Source: Armatimonadota bacterium (GTDB taxonomy: Bacteria > Armatimonadota > Fimbriimonadia > Fimbriimonadales > Fimbriimonadaceae). From it: 7,195 nt of DNA. A program made the translations under genes and the position numbers. This document shows positions 1-5,834 of this stretch, one piece after another; the first letter of the stretch is position 1; each line of letters begins with the position of its first letter. The notes under the pieces are model-generated. The model did not search any database. It was not told the origin of the DNA and saw only the letters and a list, made by a program, of their open reading frames with translations. The DNA is taken from positions 1 to 7,195 of the forward strand of contig JAFAFM010000345.1 of the NCBI GenBank assembly GCA_023423495.1, given 5' to 3'.

Positions 1-1014
1 CTTGTCGAGTTGATCGGGTCCGTTGCGCTAGCCGTGTTTCTCTACGTCAGCGGCAATCTTGCCTTCCACGGAGTCCTTCAGGTGGCTGATCTCATTGCAT
101 TGGTTGCAGCTCTCGACCTTATCCAACAGGGCTCTCGCAATATCGCTTCGGTGAATAACACGTATGCTCAGGTTCAAGCGGCAAGCGAAAGGATTTACGC
201 CGAAGTGCTGGATGTTCCCGAAGAGCATTTTGAATCGGTCGGAACAAGGATTCTGGAGAACCCGAAGGGAGAAATCGAGTTCAACGACGTCACCTTTGCC
301 TACCCAGACGGCACGACCGCGCTCAAGAAAGTGAGTTTCAAACTCCATTCCGGATCAAGCCTGGCGCTCGTGGGTCCGAGCGGGGCGGGCAAGACCACGG
401 TTGCGGACCTTCTCCTTCGATTCTATGATCCCACCGAAGGGACGATCACTTTCGACGGTGTCGATATCAGGGAGTTGGATACAACTTGGTTGAGGCGGCA
501 AATTGGCGTCGTTCCCCAACAGACGTTCCTCTTCGCGGGCTCGATTGCCGACAATATCCGGCTTGCAAACACGAATGCCTCCTTGGAGGAAGTTGCGGAG
601 GCTGCTGAAGCCGCGCACGTTGACGCGTTCGTAGATCCACTTCCCGATAAATACGACACGATTATCGGGGAGCAGGGGGTCGGTCTCAGCGGGGGCGAGC
701 GACAGCGACTCGCCATTGCGCGGGCCCTGGTTCGAAAGCCCACGTTGTTGCTTCTCGATGAGGCGACCTCCGCCTTGGATGCCAGTAGCGAACGGGCCGT
801 AACCTTGGCGCTCGATGAAATTATGAAGCAGCGGACCACGCTGTTTATCGCCCACCGACTTACCACCGCGGCACGTGCCGATCGAATCCTTTACCTTCGC
901 CGCGGCGAAGTCGTCGAAATTGGCTCGCACCAGGATCTGATGGAAAAGAACGGCGAATATGCTGCTCTCTTCCGGGTGTTCAGCAATGGAGTGCTGGATG
1001 AAGGAATCCAATAG
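1..1014 (+). CDS. ABC exporter, fused permease-ATPase (MsbA/LmrA type), 5'-truncated by window
   Basis: The C-terminal part of a half-transporter that exports a lipid, drug or peptide across the inner membrane as a dimer. The frame is open from base 1, so the true start and most of the membrane domain lie upstream. Numbering from the TTG at 10, residues 1-70 are the last membrane helices and the linker into the ATPase domain. The nucleotide-binding domain is complete: Walker A GPSGAGKTT (122-130), Q-loop VPQQ (168-171), signature LSGGERQR (226-233), Walker B LLLLDEATSALD (246-257) and switch His 282 in IAHRL. All catalytic residues are present, so it should be an active ATPase. The order membrane domain then ATPase fits the family with MsbA and LmrA; the substrate cannot be read from the sequence. 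The downstream ATPase gene overlaps its 3' end by 17 nt, suggesting co-transcription. Confidence 0.93.
   Translation, partial: LVELIGSVALAVFLYVSGNLAFHGVLQVADLIALVAALDLIQQGSRNIASVNNTYAQVQAASERIYAEVLDVPEEHFESVGTRILENPKGEIEFNDVTFAYPDGTTALKKVSFKLHSGSSLALVGPSGAGKTTVADLLLRFYDPTEGTITFDGVDIRELDTTWLRRQIGVVPQQTFLFAGSIADNIRLANTNASLEEVAEAAEAAHVDAFVDPLPDKYDTIIGEQGVGLSGGERQRLAIARALVRKPTLLLLDEATSALDASSERAVTLALDEIMKQRTTLFIAHRLTTAARADRILYLRRGEVVEIGSHQDLMEKNGEYAALFRVFSNGVLDEGIQ
988..991 (+). promoter_or_regulatory. Ribosome binding site deciding the start at 998
   Basis: GGAG lies 6 nt before ATG 998, inside the end of the exporter gene. The competing in-frame ATGs at 959 and 986 would give a 9-56 nt longer overlap; 986 falls just ahead of this site and cannot use it. 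Confidence 0.6.
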
Positions 1015-1777
1015 TTCCATTCAAACTCGCTCGCTAGCTTGCGGCTATTCAAACCGAACGGTCTTAAAGGACGTGTCGCTGACGTTGGAATCGGGAACCG
1101 TCACCGCGATCATCGGCCCGAACGGAGCCGGCAAATCCACATTGCTGAAGACGATTGGCGGACTCTTACCTGCCCTTGCTGGCGAGGTGTCGATCCATGG
1201 CAAACCCATCAGATCCTATTCGGCGACCGAGCTAGCCTGCCAGATCGCGTTCGTGCCTCAGCACGAGCACTTTGCCTTTCGCTTTTCAACGTATGAAGTT
1301 GTGATGATGGGGCGCCTTCCCAAGTCTCCTGGTGTGCGAGATACTGATGAAGACCGGGCCGCGGTGCAGCGAGCGCTCGATTTTGCAGATGCTGCATCGT
1401 TCGCCGATCGGCCAGTTCAGGAGCTAAGTGGCGGAGAGCAGCAGCGAGTTTTGTTGGCGCGGGCGCTCGCCCTAGAATCTCAAATCGTCATCTTGGATGA
1501 ACCTACCACACACCTGGACGTGACCCATCAGCTGCACTTGGTGAGCACCATCAACGCGATGGCTAACGAGGGAAAGACGGTGTTGGCCGCAATGCACGAT
1601 TTGAACCTAGTGGGAATGATGGCAAACATCACCGCTTTGGTTTGCGACGGAGTATTGCGGAAGGTTGGGCAAACGGAAGATGTGTTGCAGTCCGAGGAAT
1701 TAGATCGGGCGTACGGAGTTGCCTTTCGGAAAATAAAAGACGGCGGCAAGACCCTTGTCTTACCGCCGCTCAGTTAG
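998..1777 (+). CDS. ABC importer-type ATP-binding protein (FecE/BtuD/HmuV family)
   Basis: A stand-alone cytoplasmic ATPase subunit of 259 residues, the usual size for iron-siderophore, haem or cobalamin import. Motifs: Walker A GPNGAGKST (40-48), Q-loop Q88 in FVPQ, signature LSGGEQQR (143-150), Walker B VILDEPTTHLD (164-174) and switch His 200 in MHDLN. The segment FSTYEVVMMGRLP (96-108) matches the family's characteristic 'xEVVxxGRxP' stretch. I chose ATG 998 rather than the in-frame ATGs at 959 or 986 because GGAG (988-991) sits 6 nt before it and the protein then has no junk leader. It overlaps the preceding exporter gene by 17 nt, so translation is probably coupled. No binding protein or importer permease is in the window; partners could lie upstream of base 1 or elsewhere. 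The ligand is unknown. The last codons carry a hairpin that appears to terminate the opposing gene. Confidence 0.92.
   Translation: MKESNSSIQTRSLACGYSNRTVLKDVSLTLESGTVTAIIGPNGAGKSTLLKTIGGLLPALAGEVSIHGKPIRSYSATELACQIAFVPQHEHFAFRFSTYEVVMMGRLPKSPGVRDTDEDRAAVQRALDFADAASFADRPVQELSGGEQQRVLLARALALESQIVILDEPTTHLDVTHQLHLVSTINAMANEGKTVLAAMHDLNLVGMMANITALVCDGVLRKVGQTEDVLQSEELDRAYGVAFRKIKDGGKTLVLPPLS
1730..1768 (-). terminator. Intrinsic terminator of the minus-strand 111-aa gene, inside the 3' end of the FecE-like gene
   Basis: Two 12-nt arms (1741-1752 and 1757-1768) flank a 4-nt loop. Read on the minus strand, the hairpin is followed directly by a U-rich run, UCUUUUAUUUU (1740 down to 1730). In minus-strand RNA the one non-Watson-Crick position is a G-U wobble, so all 12 pairs can form; in plus-strand RNA the same position is a C-A mismatch and no U-run follows. 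This asymmetry argues that it serves the minus-strand gene, whose stop codon is 20 nt away. It is not expected to stop plus-strand transcription efficiently. Confidence 0.78.
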
Positions 1778-1787
1778 CGAGTTGCGC

Positions 1788-2123
1788 TTACTTCTTGGTT
1801 TGATCGATATACCATTGAGTAGAAGTGGACGATTCGGTCGGCTTAGGCTTTGTGCTGACCGGCTTTGGAACGATGACGGAGGGACCCGAATTGCCGCCAC
1901 CTGGCTTCGCAGGCGTCATTTTTTGCTCTTTCATGGCAGCCGTCGCCATCGAGGAAACTTCATTTGATGAGACAGTAGGTCTGGCCTGTCGATCGACTGG
2001 CTGCTGAGCGACTTGCTCTTGATGAATCTCTCCAGATCCTTGAGGAGCAAAGAAGATGCCTACGCTAATCAGCAAAATGACCAAGCAAGTGGCCAACACA
2101 ACTGGCGGTTTACGTTTTTTCAT
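1788..2123 (-). CDS. Small single-pass membrane-anchored protein of unknown function
   Basis: A 111-residue protein that I do not recognise. It starts MKKRKPP, a positively charged N-terminus, followed by one hydrophobic segment at about residues 8-26, which reads as a signal anchor or signal peptide. The rest (27-111) is polar and low in complexity, rich in Gln, Ser, Thr, Pro and Lys, including KPVSTKPKP near residues 87-95, and looks disordered and exported. The charge pattern places the tail outside the cytoplasm. The gene is supported by AAGGAG 10 nt before the ATG, a plausible terminator just past its stop, and its position between a convergent and a divergent neighbour. Cys 13 is inside the hydrophobic segment and is not in a convincing lipobox. 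The function is unknown; a periplasmic spacer or small envelope protein is possible. Confidence 0.72.
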   Translation of the reverse strand: MKKRKPPVVLATCLVILLISVGIFFAPQGSGEIHQEQVAQQPVDRQARPTVSSNEVSSMATAAMKEQKMTPAKPGGGNSGPSVIVPKPVSTKPKPTESSTSTQWYIDQTKK

Positions 2124-2133
2124 TGGATAATGG

Positions 2134-2139
2134 CTCCTT
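2134..2139 (-). promoter_or_regulatory. Ribosome binding site of the 111-aa minus-strand gene
   Basis: AAGGAG on the minus strand, with 10 nt to the ATG at 2123. The motif is strong and the spacing a little long. It is the best single argument that this low-complexity reading frame is a real gene. Confidence 0.6.
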
Positions 2140-2198
2140 GCAGAATAAGTGTCTAAATTCGATTAGGATGTTCACTATGGTAGCAGGATTCAGGCCAA

Positions 2199-2204
2199 AA
2201 GGAA
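2199..2204 (+). promoter_or_regulatory. Ribosome binding site supporting a TTG start at 2212
   Basis: AAGGAA sits 7 nt before TTG 2212. The same frame is closed by TAG at 2164-2166 and has no ATG, GTG or TTG between that stop and 2212, so TTG is the first standard start available. Confidence 0.65.
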
Positions 2205-2211
2205 TCTTGAT

Positions 2212-3282
2212 TTGAGCCTGAGAACAGTTGCCATCGATGCCAGATTGGTAGCTGGAACTTCAACGGGTGACTCTTCCTATTGGAGTGGTCTGGTTGATGG
2301 GCTCTCCAAACTCGACGACGATTTAAACTATCTGCTCATATCAAACGCCGATAGGCCCGCCACCATTCCCGAATCGCAAAAAATTCGCTGGATTAGGGTG
2401 GATTCTAGGTCCGGCCGGTGGTGGAGCCTTGTTGCGTTTCCACTCGCGGCCCGAAGACTCAAAGCTGGCGCAATCCACACTCAGTACAGTCTGAGCCCCC
2501 TGGTCGGCAATCGGGGAATTACCACGATTCACGATGTGTCGTTCTTCATCGGTCCGGAATGGTTTAAACCGCGCGACCGAGCAATCCTTACTCGAACGGT
2601 CCCTGCTGCCGCAAAGCTTGCGAAGCGGATCATCGCGGTTTCGGAAACCAGTGCAAAGGAAATCCAACATTACGTTCCCGCTGCCTTAGGAAAAGTCAGG
2701 CCAATCCACAACGGACTGCCTCCTTGGGTTAAGCGGGTGGAAGATCCTGCTCCGATCCTCAGTCGACTTGGAGTCCCTCCCGATTTTCTTCTCACCGTAG
2801 GCACCCAGTGGCCTCGAAAGAACATGAAGTTGGCGATCGACGCCGCGGCGCTGGTGTCCGAAATGCCTCTCGTAATTACCGGTAAGCCTGGGTGGGGAGA
2901 ACAAGCGAAGACTGGCACTATCCCTGTCGGTTACGTTTCAAATGAAGACTTATGCGCGCTTTACTCCGGCGCTGCTCTCTATCTTGCTCCAAGTCGGCAC
3001 GAAGGCTTTGGAATCCCAATTATCGAAGCATTCGCATGTGGATGTCCCGTACTTTGCAGCACGGGTGGCGCCTTACCCGAGGTCGCAGGAGATGCGGCCG
3101 TTGTCGAACCTACGTGGGAGCCTGCGCATTGGGCAAAATCCATTCACGGGCTCTTGGGTGATTCGAGTAAGCTTTCGGACCTGCGCCAGCGAGGGTTCGA
3201 GAGGGTCAAACAGTTTGACTGGTTGGAATCCGCAAAGCAGACCACCGAAGTGTATCGAGAAGTACTGGATGATCGACCCTGA
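2212..3282 (+). CDS. Glycosyltransferase family 4 (GT-B fold)
   Basis: A 356-residue cytoplasmic or membrane-associated enzyme that transfers a sugar from a nucleotide-sugar donor, probably with retention, to a cell-surface polysaccharide or lipid-linked acceptor. The N-terminal acceptor domain begins VAIDARLVAG (6-15), a common start in this family, and has the IHDVS motif (106-110). The C-terminal donor domain starts near VGTQWPRKN (196-204), whose Arg 202 and Lys 203 are expected to contact the donor phosphates. The EX7E motif is Glu 264 and Glu 272 in HEGFGIPIIEAF. Length is typical. The start is TTG with AAGGAA upstream. It opens the five-gene cluster and its last 14 nt overlap the Trm112-like gene. 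Donor sugar and acceptor cannot be inferred; a mannosyl- or rhamnosyltransferase-like role is common among close family types. Confidence 0.92.
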   Translation: MSLRTVAIDARLVAGTSTGDSSYWSGLVDGLSKLDDDLNYLLISNADRPATIPESQKIRWIRVDSRSGRWWSLVAFPLAARRLKAGAIHTQYSLSPLVGNRGITTIHDVSFFIGPEWFKPRDRAILTRTVPAAAKLAKRIIAVSETSAKEIQHYVPAALGKVRPIHNGLPPWVKRVEDPAPILSRLGVPPDFLLTVGTQWPRKNMKLAIDAAALVSEMPLVITGKPGWGEQAKTGTIPVGYVSNEDLCALYSGAALYLAPSRHEGFGIPIIEAFACGCPVLCSTGGALPEVAGDAAVVEPTWEPAHWAKSIHGLLGDSSKLSDLRQRGFERVKQFDWLESAKQTTEVYREVLDDRP

Positions 3283-3472
3283 CCTGCTTGCTATCCTTGC
3301 CTGCCCGGTATGTCCCGATCGCCCACCGCTCAAGCTCCAAGGAAATTTTCTGGTGTGCTCTTCAAAAGGTCATGGTTACCGGATTATCGAGGGTATCCCG
3401 CACCTGTTGCCGGAAGACGTAATCGAACCTGATGAACTTAAGGAACTGATGAATGAATCCGAATCCAACTAA
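3269..3472 (+). CDS. Trm112-like small zinc-binding protein (YcaR/UPF0434 type)
   Basis: A 67-residue protein matching the Trm112 family pattern: LLAILACPVCP (6-16), a strand pair ending LVCSSKGHGY (28-37), then IIEGIPHLLPED (39-50), equivalent to the family's 'Y-P-I-x-x-G-I-P-x-L-L'. Cys 12, Cys 15 and Cys 30 are present; the fourth metal-ligand position holds no Cys, as in several bacterial members such as YcaR. In eukaryotes and archaea Trm112 activates methyltransferases by binding them; the bacterial role is poorly defined. E. coli ycaR sits between lpxK and kdsB, in LPS genes, and here the neighbour is a glycosyltransferase. The start at ATG 3269 overlaps the glycosyltransferase end by 14 nt and has GAGAAG 6 nt upstream. 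The frame stays open upstream to about 2942, but that part only shadows the glycosyltransferase. The stop lies 20 nt inside aroQ. Confidence 0.88.
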   Translation: MIDPDLLAILACPVCPDRPPLKLQGNFLVCSSKGHGYRIIEGIPHLLPEDVIEPDELKELMNESESN

Positions 3473-3908
3473 GGTTTTGGTTCTCCATGGCCCGAACCTG
3501 AACATGACGGGTTTCCGCGAACCCGATGTTTATGGCAAGAAGCCGCTTGAAGAGATCGATGCTGCGCTGAAAGTGGCGGCAGAAGGGATGGGGATTGAAC
3601 TGCGAATTCTGCAATCGAACTCCGAGGGCACACTTATCGACACGATTCAGGAGCATCGGCGGTGGGCGGATGCCATTGTCATTAATCCGGGTGGATTGAC
3701 CCACTATTCGATCGCACTGCGAGATGCCCTCACCAGTGTCCGGCTGCCCGTCGTCGAAGTGCATTTAAGCAATGTCCATGCGCGAGAAGAATTTCGCCGA
3801 CACTCGGTGATTTCGCCGATAACCCTTGGACAAATCGTCGGATTTGGTGGGTTTGGCTACGTCATGGCCCTACATGCAATTAAGAATGTTGAGAGCGAGG
3901 TTGTTTGA
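3453..3908 (+). CDS. aroQ: Type II 3-dehydroquinate dehydratase
   Basis: Converts 3-dehydroquinate to 3-dehydroshikimate, the third step of the shikimate pathway, in a cytoplasmic dodecamer. The 151-residue length is typical. Family landmarks are all visible: LHGPNLN (11-17), the flexible lid with Arg 22 and catalytic Tyr 27, QSNSEG (54-59), INPGGLTHYSIALRDA (77-92) with Asn 78 and His 84, EVHLSN (102-107) with Glu 102 and His 104, and REEFRRHS (111-118) with the substrate-side arginines. No key residue is missing, so it should be active. The start has AAGGAA (3440-3445) 7 nt upstream and overlaps the Trm112-like gene by 20 nt. The TGA stop shares its A with the ATG of the next gene, so the peptidase is probably translated by coupling. 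AroQ followed by an M24 peptidase is a recurrent bacterial order. Confidence 0.96.
   Translation: MNPNPTKVLVLHGPNLNMTGFREPDVYGKKPLEEIDAALKVAAEGMGIELRILQSNSEGTLIDTIQEHRRWADAIVINPGGLTHYSIALRDALTSVRLPVVEVHLSNVHAREEFRRHSVISPITLGQIVGFGGFGYVMALHAIKNVESEVV
3897..3900 (+). promoter_or_regulatory. Ribosome binding site deciding the peptidase start at 3908
   Basis: GAGG ends 7 nt before ATG 3908. A TTG one codon earlier (3905) is in frame, but ATG with the stop-start overlap TGATG is the better choice. Confidence 0.55.
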
Positions 3909-4981
3909 TGTCTAATTTGAATCGATTGCGAGCGAAGATGGCGGAAGCGGGAATCCCCGCGTTACTGGTCAGTAACATTGCCAATGTCAAATGGCTTACT
4001 GGCTTTACGGGCTCGTTTGGCTACGCAATCGTAACCCCGGATCAGGCTCGATTTATAACCGATAGTCGCTATGCCATTCAATCTGGCGAGCAGGTAAAGG
4101 ACATGCCGACTTCCTGGTTCCAAAGCCCAGTGGTGGTCGATGAATTTTTGGCCGCACAGGTCAAGGACATGGGGCTTTCAAACATCTCCTTCGAGGGATC
4201 CCAGGTGGCCTATTCCACCTACGAGTCATGGAAAAGCCAGTTTCCAGGGGTTCTGCTAACCGGCGCACCGGACATCATCGGCAACCTGCGAATGGTGAAG
4301 AGTCCAGAGGAGATCGCAAAAATCCGTGAGGCTTGCGGGATTACCGACTCCTGTTTTGCCCATGTCCAACGAATGATTCAGCCCGGAGTTTCGGAATGGG
4401 ACATCTGCATGGATATCGAATTCTTTATCCGCCGCTCAGGGCAGGAATTGGCGTTCGAACCGGTGGTCGTGAGCGGCATCCGAAGCGCCCGACCCCATGG
4501 CAAAGCCACCGAGAAAAAACTGGAAGTCGGAGACTTCGTCACGATGGACTTTGGCGCCAAAGTCGGCGGCTATTGCGCAGACATAACGCGCACTGTGGTG
4601 GTGGGCGAAGCAACCGACCGCCATCGGCAAGTCTATGCACAAGTGCTACGGGCTCAATTGGAATCCATGGCATTGATGAAGCCCGGGGTTGCCGCATCTA
4701 CCGTCGATGCAAAAGCCCGGGCGGTTCTGGGCGAACTAGACCTGGCCCAATATTTTGGCCATGGGCTGGGCCACGGACTCGGTTCCGTTGTCCACGACAC
4801 GGGTCGTATGAATGCAACCAGCAAGGACGTTTTAGAAGTGGGCCAGGTCTGGACGGTCGAACCGGGTGTTTATATCCCTGGTTTCGGCGGTGTGCGCATC
4901 GAGGACGATGTTGTCATCACCCCCGATGGCTTGGAAGTCTTGACCAAATCGCCGAAAGAACTCCTCGTTCTGCCAGGCTAG
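3908..4981 (+). CDS. Xaa-Pro aminopeptidase / prolidase family (M24B)
   Basis: A cytoplasmic two-metal peptidase that releases N-terminal residues before proline, or splits Xaa-Pro dipeptides. With ATG 3908 as residue 1 (357 residues), residues 1-125 form the creatinase-like N-terminal domain and 130-357 the pita-bread catalytic domain. The metal ligands are in place: Asp 214 (MDFGA), Asp 225 (ADITRT), His 289 (GHGLGH), Glu 318 (VEPGVY) and Glu 332 (RIEDD). The supporting histidines are His 197 (RPHGK) and His 296 (VVHD). The length fits the short YpdF/YqhT/PepQ-like group rather than the longer E. coli PepP. Sequence alone does not separate aminopeptidase from dipeptidase. The gene follows aroQ as in B. 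subtilis yqhS-yqhT; the efp gene usual there is absent, and a divergent ABC gene follows after 1 nt. Confidence 0.93.
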   Translation: MSNLNRLRAKMAEAGIPALLVSNIANVKWLTGFTGSFGYAIVTPDQARFITDSRYAIQSGEQVKDMPTSWFQSPVVVDEFLAAQVKDMGLSNISFEGSQVAYSTYESWKSQFPGVLLTGAPDIIGNLRMVKSPEEIAKIREACGITDSCFAHVQRMIQPGVSEWDICMDIEFFIRRSGQELAFEPVVVSGIRSARPHGKATEKKLEVGDFVTMDFGAKVGGYCADITRTVVVGEATDRHRQVYAQVLRAQLESMALMKPGVAASTVDAKARAVLGELDLAQYFGHGLGHGLGSVVHDTGRMNATSKDVLEVGQVWTVEPGVYIPGFGGVRIEDDVVITPDGLEVLTKSPKELLVLPG

Positions 4982-4982
4982 C

Positions 4983-5834
4983 ATGCTCCGAAAGCGCCGA
5001 TCCAGTCCAAGCGTCGGCTTATCCTTCGACCATGTCTCGCTCAGCAAGCGCGGACCGACTTTGGCGCTGGACGTACCGTCAGGAGCGTCTGTCGCCATCA
5101 TGGGCACGGCAGCCTCCGGCAAGTCGCATTTGCTCTCCTGCATTTTGGGGGAGTCGTCGCCCGAACAAGGAAGCATTGCCCGTCCCGATGAGGTGCTCTC
5201 TATCGATTCGCCAGAATGGACTAGGCGGGATACTCCGTCCTCGATCGTCCGGGCCAAGGTCGGTAAATCAGCGACGCAAATAGGTAACGATGCCCTCACT
5301 GCATTGAACCTTTCGGACTTCCGACAGAAACCTTGCTACCTCCTCACTCCCGGGCAACAGTCGGCAGCAGCGCTGTTGCCTGCATTTTTGAGCAAGGCAG
5401 AATTGATCTGCATCGACCGACTACTAGATGAACTGGACCCGGTCGTCCTCGAAGCAGTCTGGTTTCAACTTCAGCAAATGAGAGCCAAAGGCTCCGTGAT
5501 GGTGTTTACGACTTATCGGCCCGACCTGGGTGAACGCGCAGATTTCGTGCTGGTGATGAAGAACGGACAAGTGGCCTTTTCAGGGACTCCAGACAGTCTC
5601 CGGAGGACACAGGCAGAATACGAGCTGCAGGTCAGGACGGAAAACCGGCCCGGTGTGCGTGCACTCGTAGAGCCCTTCGAGATTGAAATTCAGGACACAC
5701 CGGAAGGGTTGCGGATCTCCGCAAAGGAGGGTCAGGCGATCGCCGCAAAACTGCTCCAAGATGGATACGGAGACGTGCAATTCGTGATCCTCCGCCAGCC
5801 CACTTTCGCCGAAGCCCTCGCCCGCGTGATCTAG
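4983..5834 (+). CDS. Divergent, probably hydrolysis-deficient ABC ATP-binding domain protein
   Basis: A 283-residue soluble protein with the outline of an ABC ATPase but broken catalytic motifs. Walker A GTAASGKS (41-48) is intact. The signature position reads LTPGQQSAA (121-129) rather than LSGGQxxR, with Pro for the first Gly and no Arg. Walker B is LICID (141-145), followed by Arg 146 where the catalytic Glu belongs; the D-loop ELDP (150-153) is kept. The switch His is Tyr 178 in FTTYRPD. No clear Q-loop is seen. The tail (about 205-283) ends PTFAEALARVI, resembling the C-terminal region of ATPases of ABC-2 exporters such as the DrrA/CcmA group, so it probably descends from that family. 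No membrane partner is in the window. It begins 1 nt after the peptidase stop with no strong ribosome binding site, so it is likely translated by coupling. It probably binds nucleotide with weak or no hydrolysis; its role is unknown. Confidence 0.75.
   Translation: MLRKRRSSPSVGLSFDHVSLSKRGPTLALDVPSGASVAIMGTAASGKSHLLSCILGESSPEQGSIARPDEVLSIDSPEWTRRDTPSSIVRAKVGKSATQIGNDALTALNLSDFRQKPCYLLTPGQQSAAALLPAFLSKAELICIDRLLDELDPVVLEAVWFQLQQMRAKGSVMVFTTYRPDLGERADFVLVMKNGQVAFSGTPDSLRRTQAEYELQVRTENRPGVRALVEPFEIEIQDTPEGLRISAKEGQAIAAKLLQDGYGDVQFVILRQPTFAEALARVI

Larger units (their letters stand above)
2124..2211. promoter_or_regulatory. Divergent intergenic region with the expected promoters for both directions
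   Basis: These 88 nt separate the minus-strand small gene from the plus-strand five-gene cluster, so both promoters should lie here or just inside the genes. The stretch is more A+T-rich than the neighbouring coding sequence. I could not find a convincing sigma-70 pair with correct spacing on either strand; the nearest matches have only about three of six consensus bases at each element. I see no operator-like palindrome and no riboswitch-sized structure. Confidence 0.4.

Noticed and set aside
355..1020. A 221-codon open frame antisense to the exporter ATPase domain
   Set aside because: It mirrors the conserved coding frame, has no recognisable motif, and has no independent signals for expression.
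2085..2089. Lipoprotein reading of the 111-aa protein at Cys 13 (LATC)
   Set aside because: Thr precedes the Cys instead of Gly, Ala or Ser, and the hydrophobic stretch lies mostly after the Cys rather than before it, so it is not a standard lipobox.
2124..2211. Sigma-70 promoters in the divergent gap (for example TTGCAG followed 17 nt later by GATTAG on the plus strand)
   Set aside because: The -10 element matches only about half of the consensus and several equally weak alternatives exist, so no specific promoter is called.
2942..3268. A 109-codon N-terminal extension of the Trm112-like protein in the same open frame
   Set aside because: It lies wholly inside the donor domain of the glycosyltransferase in another frame, shows no recognisable domain, and the Trm112 fold starts naturally at ATG 3269 with a ribosome binding site.
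3280..3435. Possible selenocysteine readthrough of the glycosyltransferase TGA, prompted by SelB nearby and about 50 open codons downstream
   Set aside because: The family ends normally at this point, the frame after TGA overlaps the well-conserved Trm112-like gene, and I see no SECIS-like hairpin directly after the codon.
4333..5283. A 316-codon open frame on the plus strand across the peptidase and ABC-like genes
   Set aside because: It is very rich in Arg, Gly and Cys, matches no family, and overlaps two genes with clear motifs in other frames.
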